Positions 13,640 through 24,439 of a stretch of DNA of 64,000 nucleotides are shown piece by piece. A program made the translations under genes and the position numbers. Positions within the stretch are counted from its first letter, which is position 1. The number at the start of each line of letters is the position of its first letter. The stretch lies in NCBI GenBank assembly GCA_020226215.1, contig CM035226.1:90978895-91042894 (forward strand). Direction: 5' to 3'. The DNA comes from Sindora glabra (Eukaryota; Streptophyta; Magnoliopsida; Fabales; Fabaceae). The notes below the pieces were generated by a model. The model was not told the origin of the DNA, did not search any database, and was given only the letters and a program-made list of their open reading frames with translations.

Positions 13640-14220
13640 ACCTAATGCTTAAGAAAATGTGAGTTTTACTAGGAAATAAATTGCATACATGCTTAACAAA
13701 TTGACAAGACTTACATTTTGCAACATTTTCCGATACTAGGATGATCCAAACAGTAATGAAGCAACTCAAGACATTTAGCAGTAGCACAAGTTATTAGAGA
13801 AGCTAGTTAGATATAATAAAGTCCTTATGACTTATGCTCAGTGCCAATTATCATCCATGGATTTTGGTTTTGTATGGAAAAAGAATTAATAAAAAAGGTT
13901 ATGAAACAATTAAAAGTGCATGTAAATTAGCTAAAATATACCAAATTGACTAGCCAATCAAGAATATAAAGAATTGATTTCAAAAATAAAAATAAAAAAG
14001 GATTTGCTTGACCAATAGCTTGTGCATTAATTTTGGTTGTATTAGTTAAAATGATAATAAGAAAAGACTTATTAGTGTAAAAATAAGTAAATAAGGATTT
14101 GTTACTAGTTATATGATCAAAAGCTTTTGAACTAAGACCTTAGGGTCCTAAAAATGTTAAATGAGACATACCATGAAGCATAATTATATTTATTTAATTT
14201 AGCTGAAGTGATGGTAGGAT
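13640..14220 (-). pseudogene. Relic of a Ty1/copia gag-pol on the minus strand
   Basis: Reading the minus strand from about 14215, a decayed gag start (KLNKYNYASWYVSF) is followed, after a large internal deletion, by a GAG-pre-integrase segment at about 13830-13640. That segment contains GLYYI, then LELLHYCLDHPSIGKCCKM, and in the next frame CQFVKHVCNLFP, the usual order in copia pol genes. In-frame stops and frame changes are present. No LTRs were found for it. It lies just beyond the end of copy A. The identification rests on motif order recognised by eye. Confidence 0.5.
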
Positions 14221-15111
14221 TACCCCTAGATATAGGGAAATTTTTTTTGTGATCTTTAAATCTTCATTCATGTTAAAAGGCAATTAGAAGAGTAGTAACC
14301 AAAAACCAAGACACAATGGTAACTAGAAACCATAGCAAAGAAAAACCAAAAAAAGGAAGTTGAACTTGACTATTTGGATAAAAAAAGGATCTAATGCTTA
14401 AATTTCAAAATTAAAGCTTTAGACAGATTCAACAAGAAGTTATGGGCATTGTAAAGTGGCAAGTGTTGCTTATAAGTGTTTGGACCAGTGGTGTGTGGGC
14501 TTCATGTGCATCTATAATAATAGCACATTGATGTCATGTGGTGCTTGTAGTGGTTGAGAAATCACTGATGATGCCAATTCTAGTGGTGGTTCTTTAAAAA
14601 TCATATTACTGCTCCATGAATTGAAGTAATCAAATTGGACATTTTTAAGAGCACTTTATTCTAATGCAAAATAATTTTTGAAAAAAAAGGGTTTATGTTT
14701 AAGTTTGTCTCAGAAGTTTGGAGGTGTTTGGTTTAGATTTGAATTTGATAGATACATATAAGAATGCTTTGCAAGTCTTTGTTTAGGTTTGTGTTTTTAC
14801 TTTTAAGAAGAGAAAAAAAAGAGCTTAAAGCTTAATAGAAGGGAATTAAAGTAGAAGTAGAGTTCTTCAATATAAAGGCTTTGATGTTAATTTGAATTGT
14901 TGAAATGGCTTATGTAATTTGCTACAATTAATACATCTATTCATATACAAAAGATGTAATCAATCAAATATATTACCATCAAATCAGTGATACTAATTCT
15001 AATTTTAACTAAGTTAGAAAGAAAAATTATCAATTGAAAATATTTTGGATTAATTTCCTAATATGTACATAATCAATCTATGATATTTCCTTAAAAAGTA
15101 AACAATTCAAT

Positions 15112-15373
15112 AGAAACTATGTAGTTGTGATGTGATAATTAGGATGCAACTTATATTGTTACAAATTCAATTTTTCATGAAAGAACAAAACATGTATAAG
15201 TTAATTGTTATTTTATTAGGCAAAAATTTTCGCAAAGGACTATTTGTCTTAACAACTTAGAATTAAGGAACAATTAGCTTATTTATTTACTAAAGCTATC
15301 CTTGGAAGACATATTAATGATATTTGTAATAAACTAAGCATGTTTAACATCTATTCTTTAGCTTAAAAAAGAG
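15112..15373 (+). pseudogene. Relic of copia RNase H and 3' end of pol
   Basis: The forward strand shows the terminal copia RNase H block: CDN, a stop, DATYIVTNSIFHERTKH at about 15129-15192. It continues in shifted frames as a VNCYFIRQK-like segment and the conserved pol ending, with QLADLFTKA and ICNKL-like words at about 15270-15340. Stops and frameshifts show it is dead. It ends in a purine run (aaaaaagag, 15365-15373) that serves as polypurine tract immediately before an LTR starting TGTTAG. The upstream pol is missing, so this is a truncated element. Confidence 0.6.
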
Positions 15374-15650
15374 TGTTAGTAGGTAATTAGTTTGAGTCAT
15401 GGGCTTATGGGTCAAGATGAGCCTTAAGCCTATTTTAAAATTATTCTTGTACATATTCTATTATAAATAGATGTGTTTGCCTTATTATAGAGCATGGCTT
15501 AAGAAACTACTCTTTATTAAAAGAATCTTTGTAGCCTTATGCAAACTTATTGTCATTTTTTATTATAGCTTTTGAATGTTTTACTCATTGTGATATATTT
15601 CTTTTGTTTAAAATCTTGGCTATGGATATCTTATTTAAATTTGGCATTAA
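15374..15650 (+). mobile_element. 3' LTR relic of a truncated copia element
   Basis: Begins TGTTAGTAGGTAATTAG directly after the polypurine tract. It contains a plausible TATA element (ctattataaatag, near 15458-15470) and transcript-start-like sequence. The end is not defined: no matching 5' LTR was found in the window, so the right limit is a guess. Confidence 0.4.
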
Positions 15651-16941
15651 CATAGCTTTGTTGTTATAGTCATGTTGACTTAATTTCTTATTTTATACAA
15701 ACTTTCCAAAGTAAAAAGTTGTGACCAAGAAAAAGAGGTTGATTAATAATTTGATCTCTTCTAGTTGTATTAACCTTTTAATAAGATAGGTTGTAATAGA
15801 TGTTGAAGAATATTCAAAAGCTTCAACAATTGAGTTGTAATTTCAATATAGTTTAAGTATTTGTAGTCATTTTGGTTACAAGATTCTATTGGAAAAAGGT
15901 AAAATCTTAACAAAAGAAGCAATTACCTAAGCATGAGGTACTTTAAGGGTGTAATTGTCTATATAAGCAGGTTGTTATAATATTTTATATTGAAATGCTT
16001 TGTATTCACCCTTAATAATGCTTTCTAGTACCACATCTTGAGAAAAGTTTTCTAGAATTCCAAAAAATAAAAAAGGAATAGGTTTTTTTTTGTTCTTGAG
16101 ACAAATCCTAGTATATTCATGGTTACGGAGGATTTTCAAGTCAAATTATATGAACACATGCGAGGACTTATTTTCTATATTTAGTTTAGTGACATATTGA
16201 GCAACGTGATTAAATTTATACCAATTTATCTTAGGAATCAGCAAAGATTAGCTAAGGAGAATAGAGTTGTTAGAAGTAAGATTAAGAAACTTATAAATTT
16301 ATGTCCAGTTATATTCTATTCAGGTGTTGTGGTATTGGCTATTTTTCATGCAATGTTTTTTACTTAAGAGATTCTAGTATGAATTCAATTATGATATTAA
16401 AAAGAAACGAAGAAAAAGGGAATTGTCTAATATAAGAATTTTTAGGTGGTAGTTGAAGATGTGAATGAATGACATGAATTGAAAGTAAGATGTTAATAAC
16501 TTAATAATACACTTTTGATATTTTTAGTATTTACAATTTAGATATACATACTATATATGAGAATATCCTACATTATTATTTTTTTTGCCTTAATCTTTTT
16601 CTTAATAAAGAGGATTTTTTTATATGCATCTAATAAGAAAATTTTAAGATGCTATATCTCAACATTTCTCAAAATGTTTTATAATCCTTGTCTTTTTTTA
16701 GGAAAGAAAGACTAAAGATTCAACATGTCTTATATAATAGTTTACTTTTGAGCATAAATGAAATATTTAGAAATGATTGCTTAATATCTATTATTTCTTT
16801 ATTGGAAATATATGGTGATAGTTTTCTACATGTGGTATTTATCATATAGCTTAATATTTCTATTATCCTAAATCTTTAAGTTCTTGTTACTAATACATAA
16901 TTGAATCTTTCACCTTATTAGAATGATTAAGAAGTTGATAT

Positions 16942-17603
16942 TGTTGAGTGTAGAACTAAAAAGAAGAGCACTTCAAAAGGATTAAATCCCACATTACTCA
17001 AATTAAGAGAATTTTGAGTGTATATATATTAAGATAGGTTATTGGGCTAGTAAAAGAGTAAAGGAAGGAAGTAGGCTCAGGTGCATAAGAGTAGGCTAAG
17101 TTAAGCACAACTTAATTAAAATTTGTCGATTTCCCTTGTGTACAAGATAATACATGATTAGGAATTATTTTTGCATAAATTTTATTAAACCAAAAAAGAT
17201 TACCTTGAAAAGGTAGAAAATTATGCTTTATAAATTTAACTTTGAATTTTAAAAACTTTTCTATTGGAGATTATAGAACAGCTATCCTTAATACCATTGA
17301 TTTATAATAAATTTCTTTAACTCTCATTAATTCTTTAACGTTCATCCAGTGCTGAACGTTTATCTTCTCTCTGATATATATATATAGTGGTTATTTGCTC
17401 TTCCAACGTAATGAAAATTATAACTCATCCCTTTTGAGATAATCCTTTCTGTCTGAGTTGCATTTTATTTCTTATAGTTCTGTATCCTTATCTATATTAG
17501 GAAGAATCTATTCTATCTTGGGGAATATCCGAGTAGACGGAATAATTCTTAAAAATAACATTTAGTGACATGGCTTAGATTTTAAACATCAATGATTTTG
17601 CCA
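16942..17603 (+). repeat. 5' LTR of the copia element
   Basis: Starts TGTTGAGTGTAGAACTAAAA and ends near gattttgcca. It matches 23758-24430 throughout, including the (ta)n stretch near 17377. The usual initiator-tRNA primer site is not recognisable directly after it, which may reflect decay or a wrongly placed end. Confidence 0.85.
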
Positions 17604-17618
17604 ATAATCTTAAGAATT

Positions 17619-18617
17619 ATGGACTCCATTACTTCCGTTTCTACTTTGATTTCCATCTCTGATGTTCCTAACATTGGTGCTGCTGCTAGCAATGTCAACA
17701 ATGATGTTCCTATTCTTGTTTAGTTTGTCTTAACCATTAAGCCCTTTCCTGATTGTTAAAAAAATTAAGCCATTTGAAGGATAGAATTTTTGAAAATGGC
17801 AAGAACGTGTATTTTCCACGCTGGACATGCATGGTGTCGCTAGTGCTCTTTTTGATTAAAGACCATTACTAATAGTAGATAAAGCTTAGTTGGATGCTTA
17901 GACTTATGCCAACGAGGTATGTAGGCATACAATTCTTAGCACATTATCTAATGATCTTTTTTATGTTTATTGTACACACAAGGAGGCCAACAAAATTTAA
18001 GAATCATTGCTTTCAAAATACACTACTGAGGATGCTAGAAAATAAAAGTTCGTGATAGGAAATTACTATAGATGGGAGATGATGGACGATAAAGATATTA
18101 AACTCCATATCAATGAGTATCATAAGTGGAGGACCTTTAAGCAGAAAAGATTAATTTACTTGATAAGTTTATTATAGGTGTACTCATTGAGAAACTTCCG
18201 GAGTCATAGAAAGAATACAAGCAATAACTCAAGCATAAGCACAAGCAATTATCTTTATCGGATCTTATTACCCATATAATCATTGAGGATACAAATAGGA
18301 AGGAGCTTCAAGCAACCAAAGCCAAAGAGATGACTTCAAAGGCAAATTTAGTGGAGATAAAGCTTAGCAAAAAAAGGTACAATAATAAAAAGTCTTATTA
18401 CAAGCCTAAGACCATTAACCCTAAGTTCAAAAAGAAAGGAATTTGTTATGTTTGTGGAAAGCCAAGTCAACATGTTGCACAATGCAAGAAAAGAGCTAGA
18501 AATAACAATCCTTCTAATCCAAGCGCAAACATGGTTCAAGGAGATGATATAACTGTTGCGGTTATTTCACAAGCTCTTCTTATGGTTAATATGAAGGATT
18601 TGGATCAACATACGTAG
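17619..18617 (+). pseudogene. Copia gag pseudogene with zinc knuckle
   Basis: Begins with ATGGACTCC just inside the 5' LTR. It reads through a decayed gag (UBN2-type) region in several frames: KWQERVYF-like, SNDLFYVYCTHKEA, RWEMMDDKDIKLHINEYHK. The last 95 codons (18330-18617) are open and hold a CCHC zinc knuckle (CYVCGKPSQHVAQCKK). Stops and frameshifts upstream exclude an active product. The frame is cut at 18617 by the nested solo LTR; protease resumes at about 20236. Confidence 0.75.
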
Positions 18618-20235
18618 TGAAATTTTAAAATTTTAATCCAAAACCTTCCTAGGATCCATGCAAAATTCATAAACCAGTATTAGGATTTTACCTTATTTGT
18701 GCTTGTATTTTTTCTAAATGAATTCTTGAGAGACCGAGATGAATCAAATGCCAGTTGGAAGGTACAGTGTCTCTACGGTATCCATACGGAGTGAACAACG
18801 ACTTCTCCCCTCCACGAAGCTGCTAGGATTTGTTTCTCTCACTAGGATTGAGTTTGGACATTTTCTAGAGTGATTTAGGGTTTGATTGAAGCTAATGTGT
18901 GTGTTGTAATATGCTACCTTCAAGTCCTTTTATAGAACTAAGGCATATCACAATCCTAGTCCCACTAGGATAATGCTTTAAAAATTCTAATCATACTAAA
19001 TAACTATCACCTTATCCTTATCCTAAAGAGAGTGAGGAAATGTAGGACTTATCTATTAATTATCTAATATTAGATAATAATAATATTATCTCATAATATA
19101 ATTATCTAATATTAAATTGGTATATAATTATCTTATATTAGATAATAATAATATTATTTCATAATATAATTATCTAATGTCTAATAACGTAATTATCTGA
19201 TATTACTTTAATATTAAATAATATCACATAATATATAATATATATTATGTGAATAAATATATATTATCTTAATAATATATATATGCACGAAAATAAGTCC
19301 AATTAATTAAATTTTAGTCTAACTAAAATTCAATTAATTATTGTCTCATTCTTATTCCTTCTATGTGACCATGTAGGTTCTTACTACGTTAATAATGACT
19401 CATTTTGGGCCATAGACAGTGAGCGATATCTAGCAATATATCACTGCCACTCAAGTAGTAAAAATGTCTATGATTCAACATTTATTTAATATATGATCAA
19501 CATTTTACACCATAATCCTTTTTGTAACAATATTCAAATCGAACTAGAGGCATGGAATGTGTCATTCTCGTCAATATTCAATTTATATTTCTTCATACTG
19601 AGTAGACTTAAAATAAATGATCAATATCACATATTGATCTAATTGAATATGACCATGCATTTCTAAGTCTTACTCAATCAAGGGGCCCAAAGATATTTCT
19701 CTTTTATACAAAATTAACAAAATCTCATCTACATCATTTACTTCCCTCTGTATGATTTGTGACACACTCAATCAACGTCCTACTCGTAATCCTGATTAAA
19801 GGTGATATAGGACGATATTAAAGTGAGTAACTCTTCATGTAAGGAACCGTAGTGACTTCAGGTCAAAGGACTATGCGTATTTGTGATCATATGAGAATAA
19901 CTAATGACACGTTTATCGATGCAGTATTCTCATAGTGGGTCAATCCAGTACATTGTTCACTAACAATATACTTATGTATTGATTTGATATCACGTATCCA
20001 TAATTCATAATCATCAGTCACTATACATGCTAGTCTTGATGTATTATTACTATCTTTTTCGTAATAATACTTGATTAGGGACATTTTAGGAATAGCAAAG
20101 CTATTCCAAGGATAATTATTATATTTAAGTTATAATTTGCATAAAATAAAATAAAATATAATAATTATATTGCTAAAATGAAATGTAATACATTATATAA
20201 TATTACAATCATTTCTATAATTGGCTCCTAGGACA
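18618..20235 (-). mobile_element. Solo LTR nested in the copia element
   Basis: This 1.6-kb block splits the copia gag from its protease. On the minus strand it begins TGTCCTAGGAGCCAATTATA and ends ...TTTTAAAATTTCA, i.e. TG...CA. It has a promoter (TATAAAAGG, 18926-18934 reversed) at a position fitting an LTR, but no internal coding region and no second LTR, so it is a solo LTR. Expected 5-bp duplications are not evident (cgtag versus cacac), so an end may be misplaced or two elements recombined. The part around 19040-19260 has tandem repeats built from attatctaatattagataat. The open frame on the minus strand at 19887-20084 lies within it and is probably not a gene. Confidence 0.7.
18926..18934 (-). 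promoter_or_regulatory. TATA box of the solo LTR
   Basis: On the minus strand the sequence is TATAAAAGG, preceded by ttctttagttc-like sequence and followed by acttgaaggtagc. It lies about 310 bases before the LTR's 3' end, as expected for the U3/R border. Confidence 0.55.
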
Positions 20236-23199
20236 CACACCAATAGAAAGAACGGGTGGTAGACTCTAGGGTTACTAGGCACATATATGCAAATAAAGAA
20301 ATGTTTACCTCTTACACTTTTGTGAGGGATGGAGAAGAATGTGTCTATCTTAGTGATTTTAAAACTGCAAAGGTTCTAAGAAAAGGAAATATTTTTCTTA
20401 CAATTACATCTAGCAAGACCTTAGCTTTGAAGGATGTCCTTTATGTGCCTGACATAAGAGTAAACTTAATTTCTGTGGCTTTATTAGGAAACGCTAGGAT
20501 TAAAGTGTCATTTGAATCTAATAAGATTGTAAAGACAAGGAACAATGTTTTTATGGGCAAAGGTTATTGTAATCAAGGACTGCTTGTACTTAGTGTTTCT
20601 GAATTTAATAAGAATGCATCATCTTCTTCTTACTTGGTTGAATCTTCTAATATATGACATGCTAGATTAGGGCATATTAGTATATCTTATCTTAAGAAAA
20701 TATAAAATCTTAGTTTAATTTTTGGCATAAGTGCTACATATTTAAATAAATGTGAAATTTGTGTAGAATCTAAACTAACTAAAAAAATCTCACCAATATG
20801 TACAAAGAGAAACTAAATTACTTAATTTAATCCATACTGATTAAAGTAATTTAAAATAGACTATGACTAAGGGAGGAAAATATTATATAACTTTTATTGA
20901 TGATTTTTTGAGATACACCAAAGTGTATTTACTTAGGAATAAAGATGAAGCTTTTAATATGTTCATTTCATATAAGGATGAAGTGGAAAATCAATTAAAT
21001 GAAAGAATTAAAAGAGTCAAATCAGATAGAGGAGGAAAATATACCCTATTTAATGATTTTTGTGAAAAAAAGGAATAATTCATGAAATGACCCCACCATA
21101 TTCTCCTGAATCTAATGGAGTAGTTGAGAGAGAAAATAGAACATTAAAAGAAATGATGAATGCCATGTTAATTAGCTTATTTGCTCCTGATAATTTTTGG
21201 AGAGAAGCTTTGTTGTTAACTTGTTACGTTTAAAATAGAATTCCATATAAGAAAACTAGCAAGACACCATATGAATTATGGAAAGGTTATGCTCTAAATT
21301 CAAATTATTTAAAAGTGTGAGGTTGTCTTGCGAAAGTTATGCTGCTTAATCCTAAGAAAAGGAAAATTAGTTTTAAAACTTTTGATTGTATGTTTCTTGG
21401 TTATGCTGAGCATAATGCTGCCTATAGATTTCTTGTTTTACAAAGTGATGTACTTGATCATAATATTATAGTAGAAACAAAGGATGTTGAATTCTTTGAA
21501 CATATTTTTCCTCTAAAAATTAAAAATATTTCTTAAACAATAGAAAATGCTTCTTCCTCGTTTGAACAAAGTCCATTGAAAACCTATCTAAAGGTTTAAG
21601 AAGAAGTAAAATACAAAGAAAAGAAGTATTCTTTAGAAATGATTTTTATACTTACATGGTACAAGATGAACCATCAACTTATTTTGAAGCAGTCACATCA
21701 CCTAATGTACCATTTTGGAAAGAAGCAATTAAATTTGAGATTAATCCTATTATTAAAAATAAAACTTGAATCTTAGTTGATTTACCCCCAGGAGTAAAAC
21801 CTATTGGTTGTAAATGGATTTTCAAAAGGAAATACAATTCTAATAAGACTAAAAGCATGGATAGTGGCTAAAGGATTTATATAAATTAAAATGTTGATTA
21901 TTTTGAGACATTTTCACTTATTGCTAGAATTTCTTCTATTCGAGTTTTAATTACTCTAGTCTCTATTTACAAACTTTTTATTCATCAAATGGATGTTAAA
22001 ATTGCATTTTTAAATGACGATTTAGAAGAAAAAATTTATATGGTGCAACCAAAAGGTTATGATGTTCCTGGTTAACAAAATAAAGTTTGCAAACTTATTA
22101 AATCTTTATATAGCTTGAAACAACCTTTTAAACAATGGAATGAGAAATTTACAAAGTTTTATAAAAGATGGGCTTTCAACTATTAAAGTTAATAGATATA
22201 TCTATACAAAAGTTATGAATAATGAATATGTTATTATTTATTTGTATGTGGATAACCTGCTTACTTTTGGAACAAATATAAATGTTATGCTTGAAATAAA
22301 ATGTTTTCTTGCTTTTGAATTTGATATGAAAGACATGGATGAGGTAAGTGTGATTTTGGGTGTTAAGATCATAAGGAAAGGTGATAGCATATTGCTATCA
22401 CAAGAACATTATGTTGAAAAAATTCTTAAAAAGTTTAATCATTTCGATAATAAACTTGTAAGTACTCCTTATGATACTAAAACTTAATTAATGAAAAACA
22501 AAAGTGAACCTATGGCTTAATCTGAATATGCATAGATTATTGAAAGTCTGTTGCACTTAATGAACTTGACCCAACTTGAGATAGCATACATTGTGTGTAA
22601 AGTGAATAGATACACACACTATCCAAATAGTGATCATTGGTATACATTAGTCAGACTAATGAGATACTTGAGAGGTATCATGGACTATGGTATCTTGTAT
22701 AGTGAATTTCCTATTGTACTTGAAGGGTACAATGATGCAAACTGGATATTAGATTCAAATGAGATAAAATCTACTAGTGGTTATATATTCACTCTTGGTA
22801 GTGGTGCAGTAACCTAAAAGTTAGCCAGACAAACCATTATAGCTAGATCCACTATAAAGTCAGAGTTTATAGTTTTGGAGTTAGCTGACAATTAGGCTAA
22901 GTTGTTGAAAAACTTTTTAGCAAATATTCCTTTAGGTGTAAAACCTACACTATCAATATCTATACACTGTGATTGTCAAGTAGCAATAGCCATTGCAAAG
23001 AACAAAACTTTCAATGGGAAAAGTAAACATATTTGATTAAGACATGATGTGATTAAGCAGCTGCTAAAAGATGATATTATATCGATTAATTTTGTAAGAT
23101 TAGAAGTAAATTTGGTGGATCCCCTTACCAAATCCTTGGGTAGAAAATTAATTTTTAAAACATTGAGAGGAATAAGACTTAAGCTAGTTCAAAATTAAC
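20236..23199 (+). pseudogene. Copia pol pseudogene (protease, integrase, reverse transcriptase, RNase H)
   Basis: Protease begins at VVDSRVTRH (20256), where the active-site DSG is DSR. The GAG-pre-integrase HARLGHIS follows a stop at 20656. Integrase shows HTD, KSDRGGKY and ERENRTL (DDE residues) between about 20820 and 21150. Reverse transcriptase runs from about 21690 to 22480 with SLYGLKQ-like remains and YLYVDNLLTFG, so the catalytic YVDD is YVDN. RNase H spans 22550-23190 with LEGYNDANW, STSGYIFTLGSGA, ARSTIKSEF and NLVDPLTKSLGRK. Many stops and frame changes separate the open pieces (20256-20657, 20863-21078, 21339-21536, 22140-22487, 22551-22817). It cannot make a working polyprotein. 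Confidence 0.85.
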
Positions 23200-23757
23200 A
23201 GTGATGGTAACCCAACCTTTATGATTGGAGATCCCATGAGGAAAGTTCATATGGATAATAACAAGTCATTGCTAGTTTTGCTAGCACTTAACTTTAGTCC
23301 TTTCTTATGGTGTGAGAAAAAGTGCTAGAATGCATTTATTAAGAGGATGAGCACAAAGCTTTTAATGATTTCCTAGTCCTTATAGGTGGTTTATTAAATG
23401 TAGATACACTTGATGAAATCACCTATATGAGTGTGGAGTAAGGCCACTCTTATGAAATTGTGGGAAAATCCCTAAAGTACTTATGAAAACCAGGTGCGTG
23501 CATGGCTGATTAAAGCGCAAATAGCGAAAACAATAGGAAATTATGGGGGTATAAATTGATTAGTAAGACTTCTAACATATAACAAGAGTTGTTAGGTCAT
23601 AGAAGTAATAAGCTTCATTGATAGCTCTATTTGTTAAGTTTTATTAGTCTAGATCTGGTTCATAATCCAAAAGACACCAAATTCAAAACATTTACATTCA
23701 TACTTGCAACCCAGATATTCTTTCTTTTCTTTGTACCTTTTGAAATATGTGAAGGAT

Positions 23758-24430
23758 TGTTGAGTGTAGAACTAAAAAGAAAAGTATTTCAAAAAGACTA
23801 AGTCTTACATTGCTCAAACTAAGAGAATCTTGAGTGTATATATATTAAGATGGTTATTGGGCTAGTAAAAGAGCAAAAGCAGGAAGTAGGCTCATGTGCA
23901 TAAGAGCAGGCTAAGTTGAGCACAACTTAGTTGAAATTCATTGATTTCCCTCTTGCACACAAGATAATACATGGTTAGGAATTATTTTTGCATAAATTTT
24001 ATTAAACTAAAAAAAGTTACCTTGAAAAGATAGAAAATTTTGCTTTATAAATTTAGCTTTGAATTTAAAAATTTTTTCTATTAGAGATTATATAACAACT
24101 ATCCTTAATACCATTAATTTGTAATAAATTTCTTTAACTCTCACTAATTTTCCAATGTTTATTTAGTGTTGAATGTTCATCTTCTCTTTGATATATATAT
24201 ATATATATATACAGTGGTTATTTGCTCTTCCAAGGTAATGGAAATTATAACTCGTCCCTTTTGAGATCATCCTTTCTGTTTGGGTTGCATTTTATTTCCT
24301 GCATTTCTGTATCCCTATTTATATCATGAAGAATTTATTCTATCTTAGGGAATATCCAAGTAAGCGGAATAATTTTCAAGGATAGCATTTAGTGTCGTGG
24401 CTTAGATTGTAAACATTGACGATTCCACCA
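23758..24430 (+). repeat. 3' LTR of the copia element
   Basis: Starts TGTTGAGTGTAGAACTAAAA and ends gattccacca. It matches the 5' LTR with scattered substitutions and small indels, and has a longer (ta)n run near 24190-24211. The sequence before it (tgtgaaggat) is a poor polypurine tract. Confidence 0.85.
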
Positions 24431-24439
24431 ATAAATATG

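Larger units (their letters stand above)
16942..24430 (+). mobile_element. Ty1/copia (TNT1-like) LTR retrotransposon, inactive
   Basis: Two directly repeated LTRs (16942-17603 and 23758-24430) flank gag, protease, integrase, reverse transcriptase and RNase H, the Ty1/copia order. The wording of protease, integrase and RNase H is that of TNT1-94-like elements. The frames carry many stops and shifts, and a solo LTR of another family (18618-20235) interrupts gag and pol, so the element is dead. A 5-bp duplication is uncertain: gatat lies directly before the 5' LTR and recurs at 24439-24443, eight bases beyond the canonical CA end of the 3' LTR. The LTRs differ at many positions, so the insertion is old. 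Confidence 0.88.

Noticed and set aside
19887..20084. Minus-strand 65-codon frame
   Set aside because: It lies inside the solo LTR. Such LTRs have short conserved open stretches, but nothing here supports a protein product.
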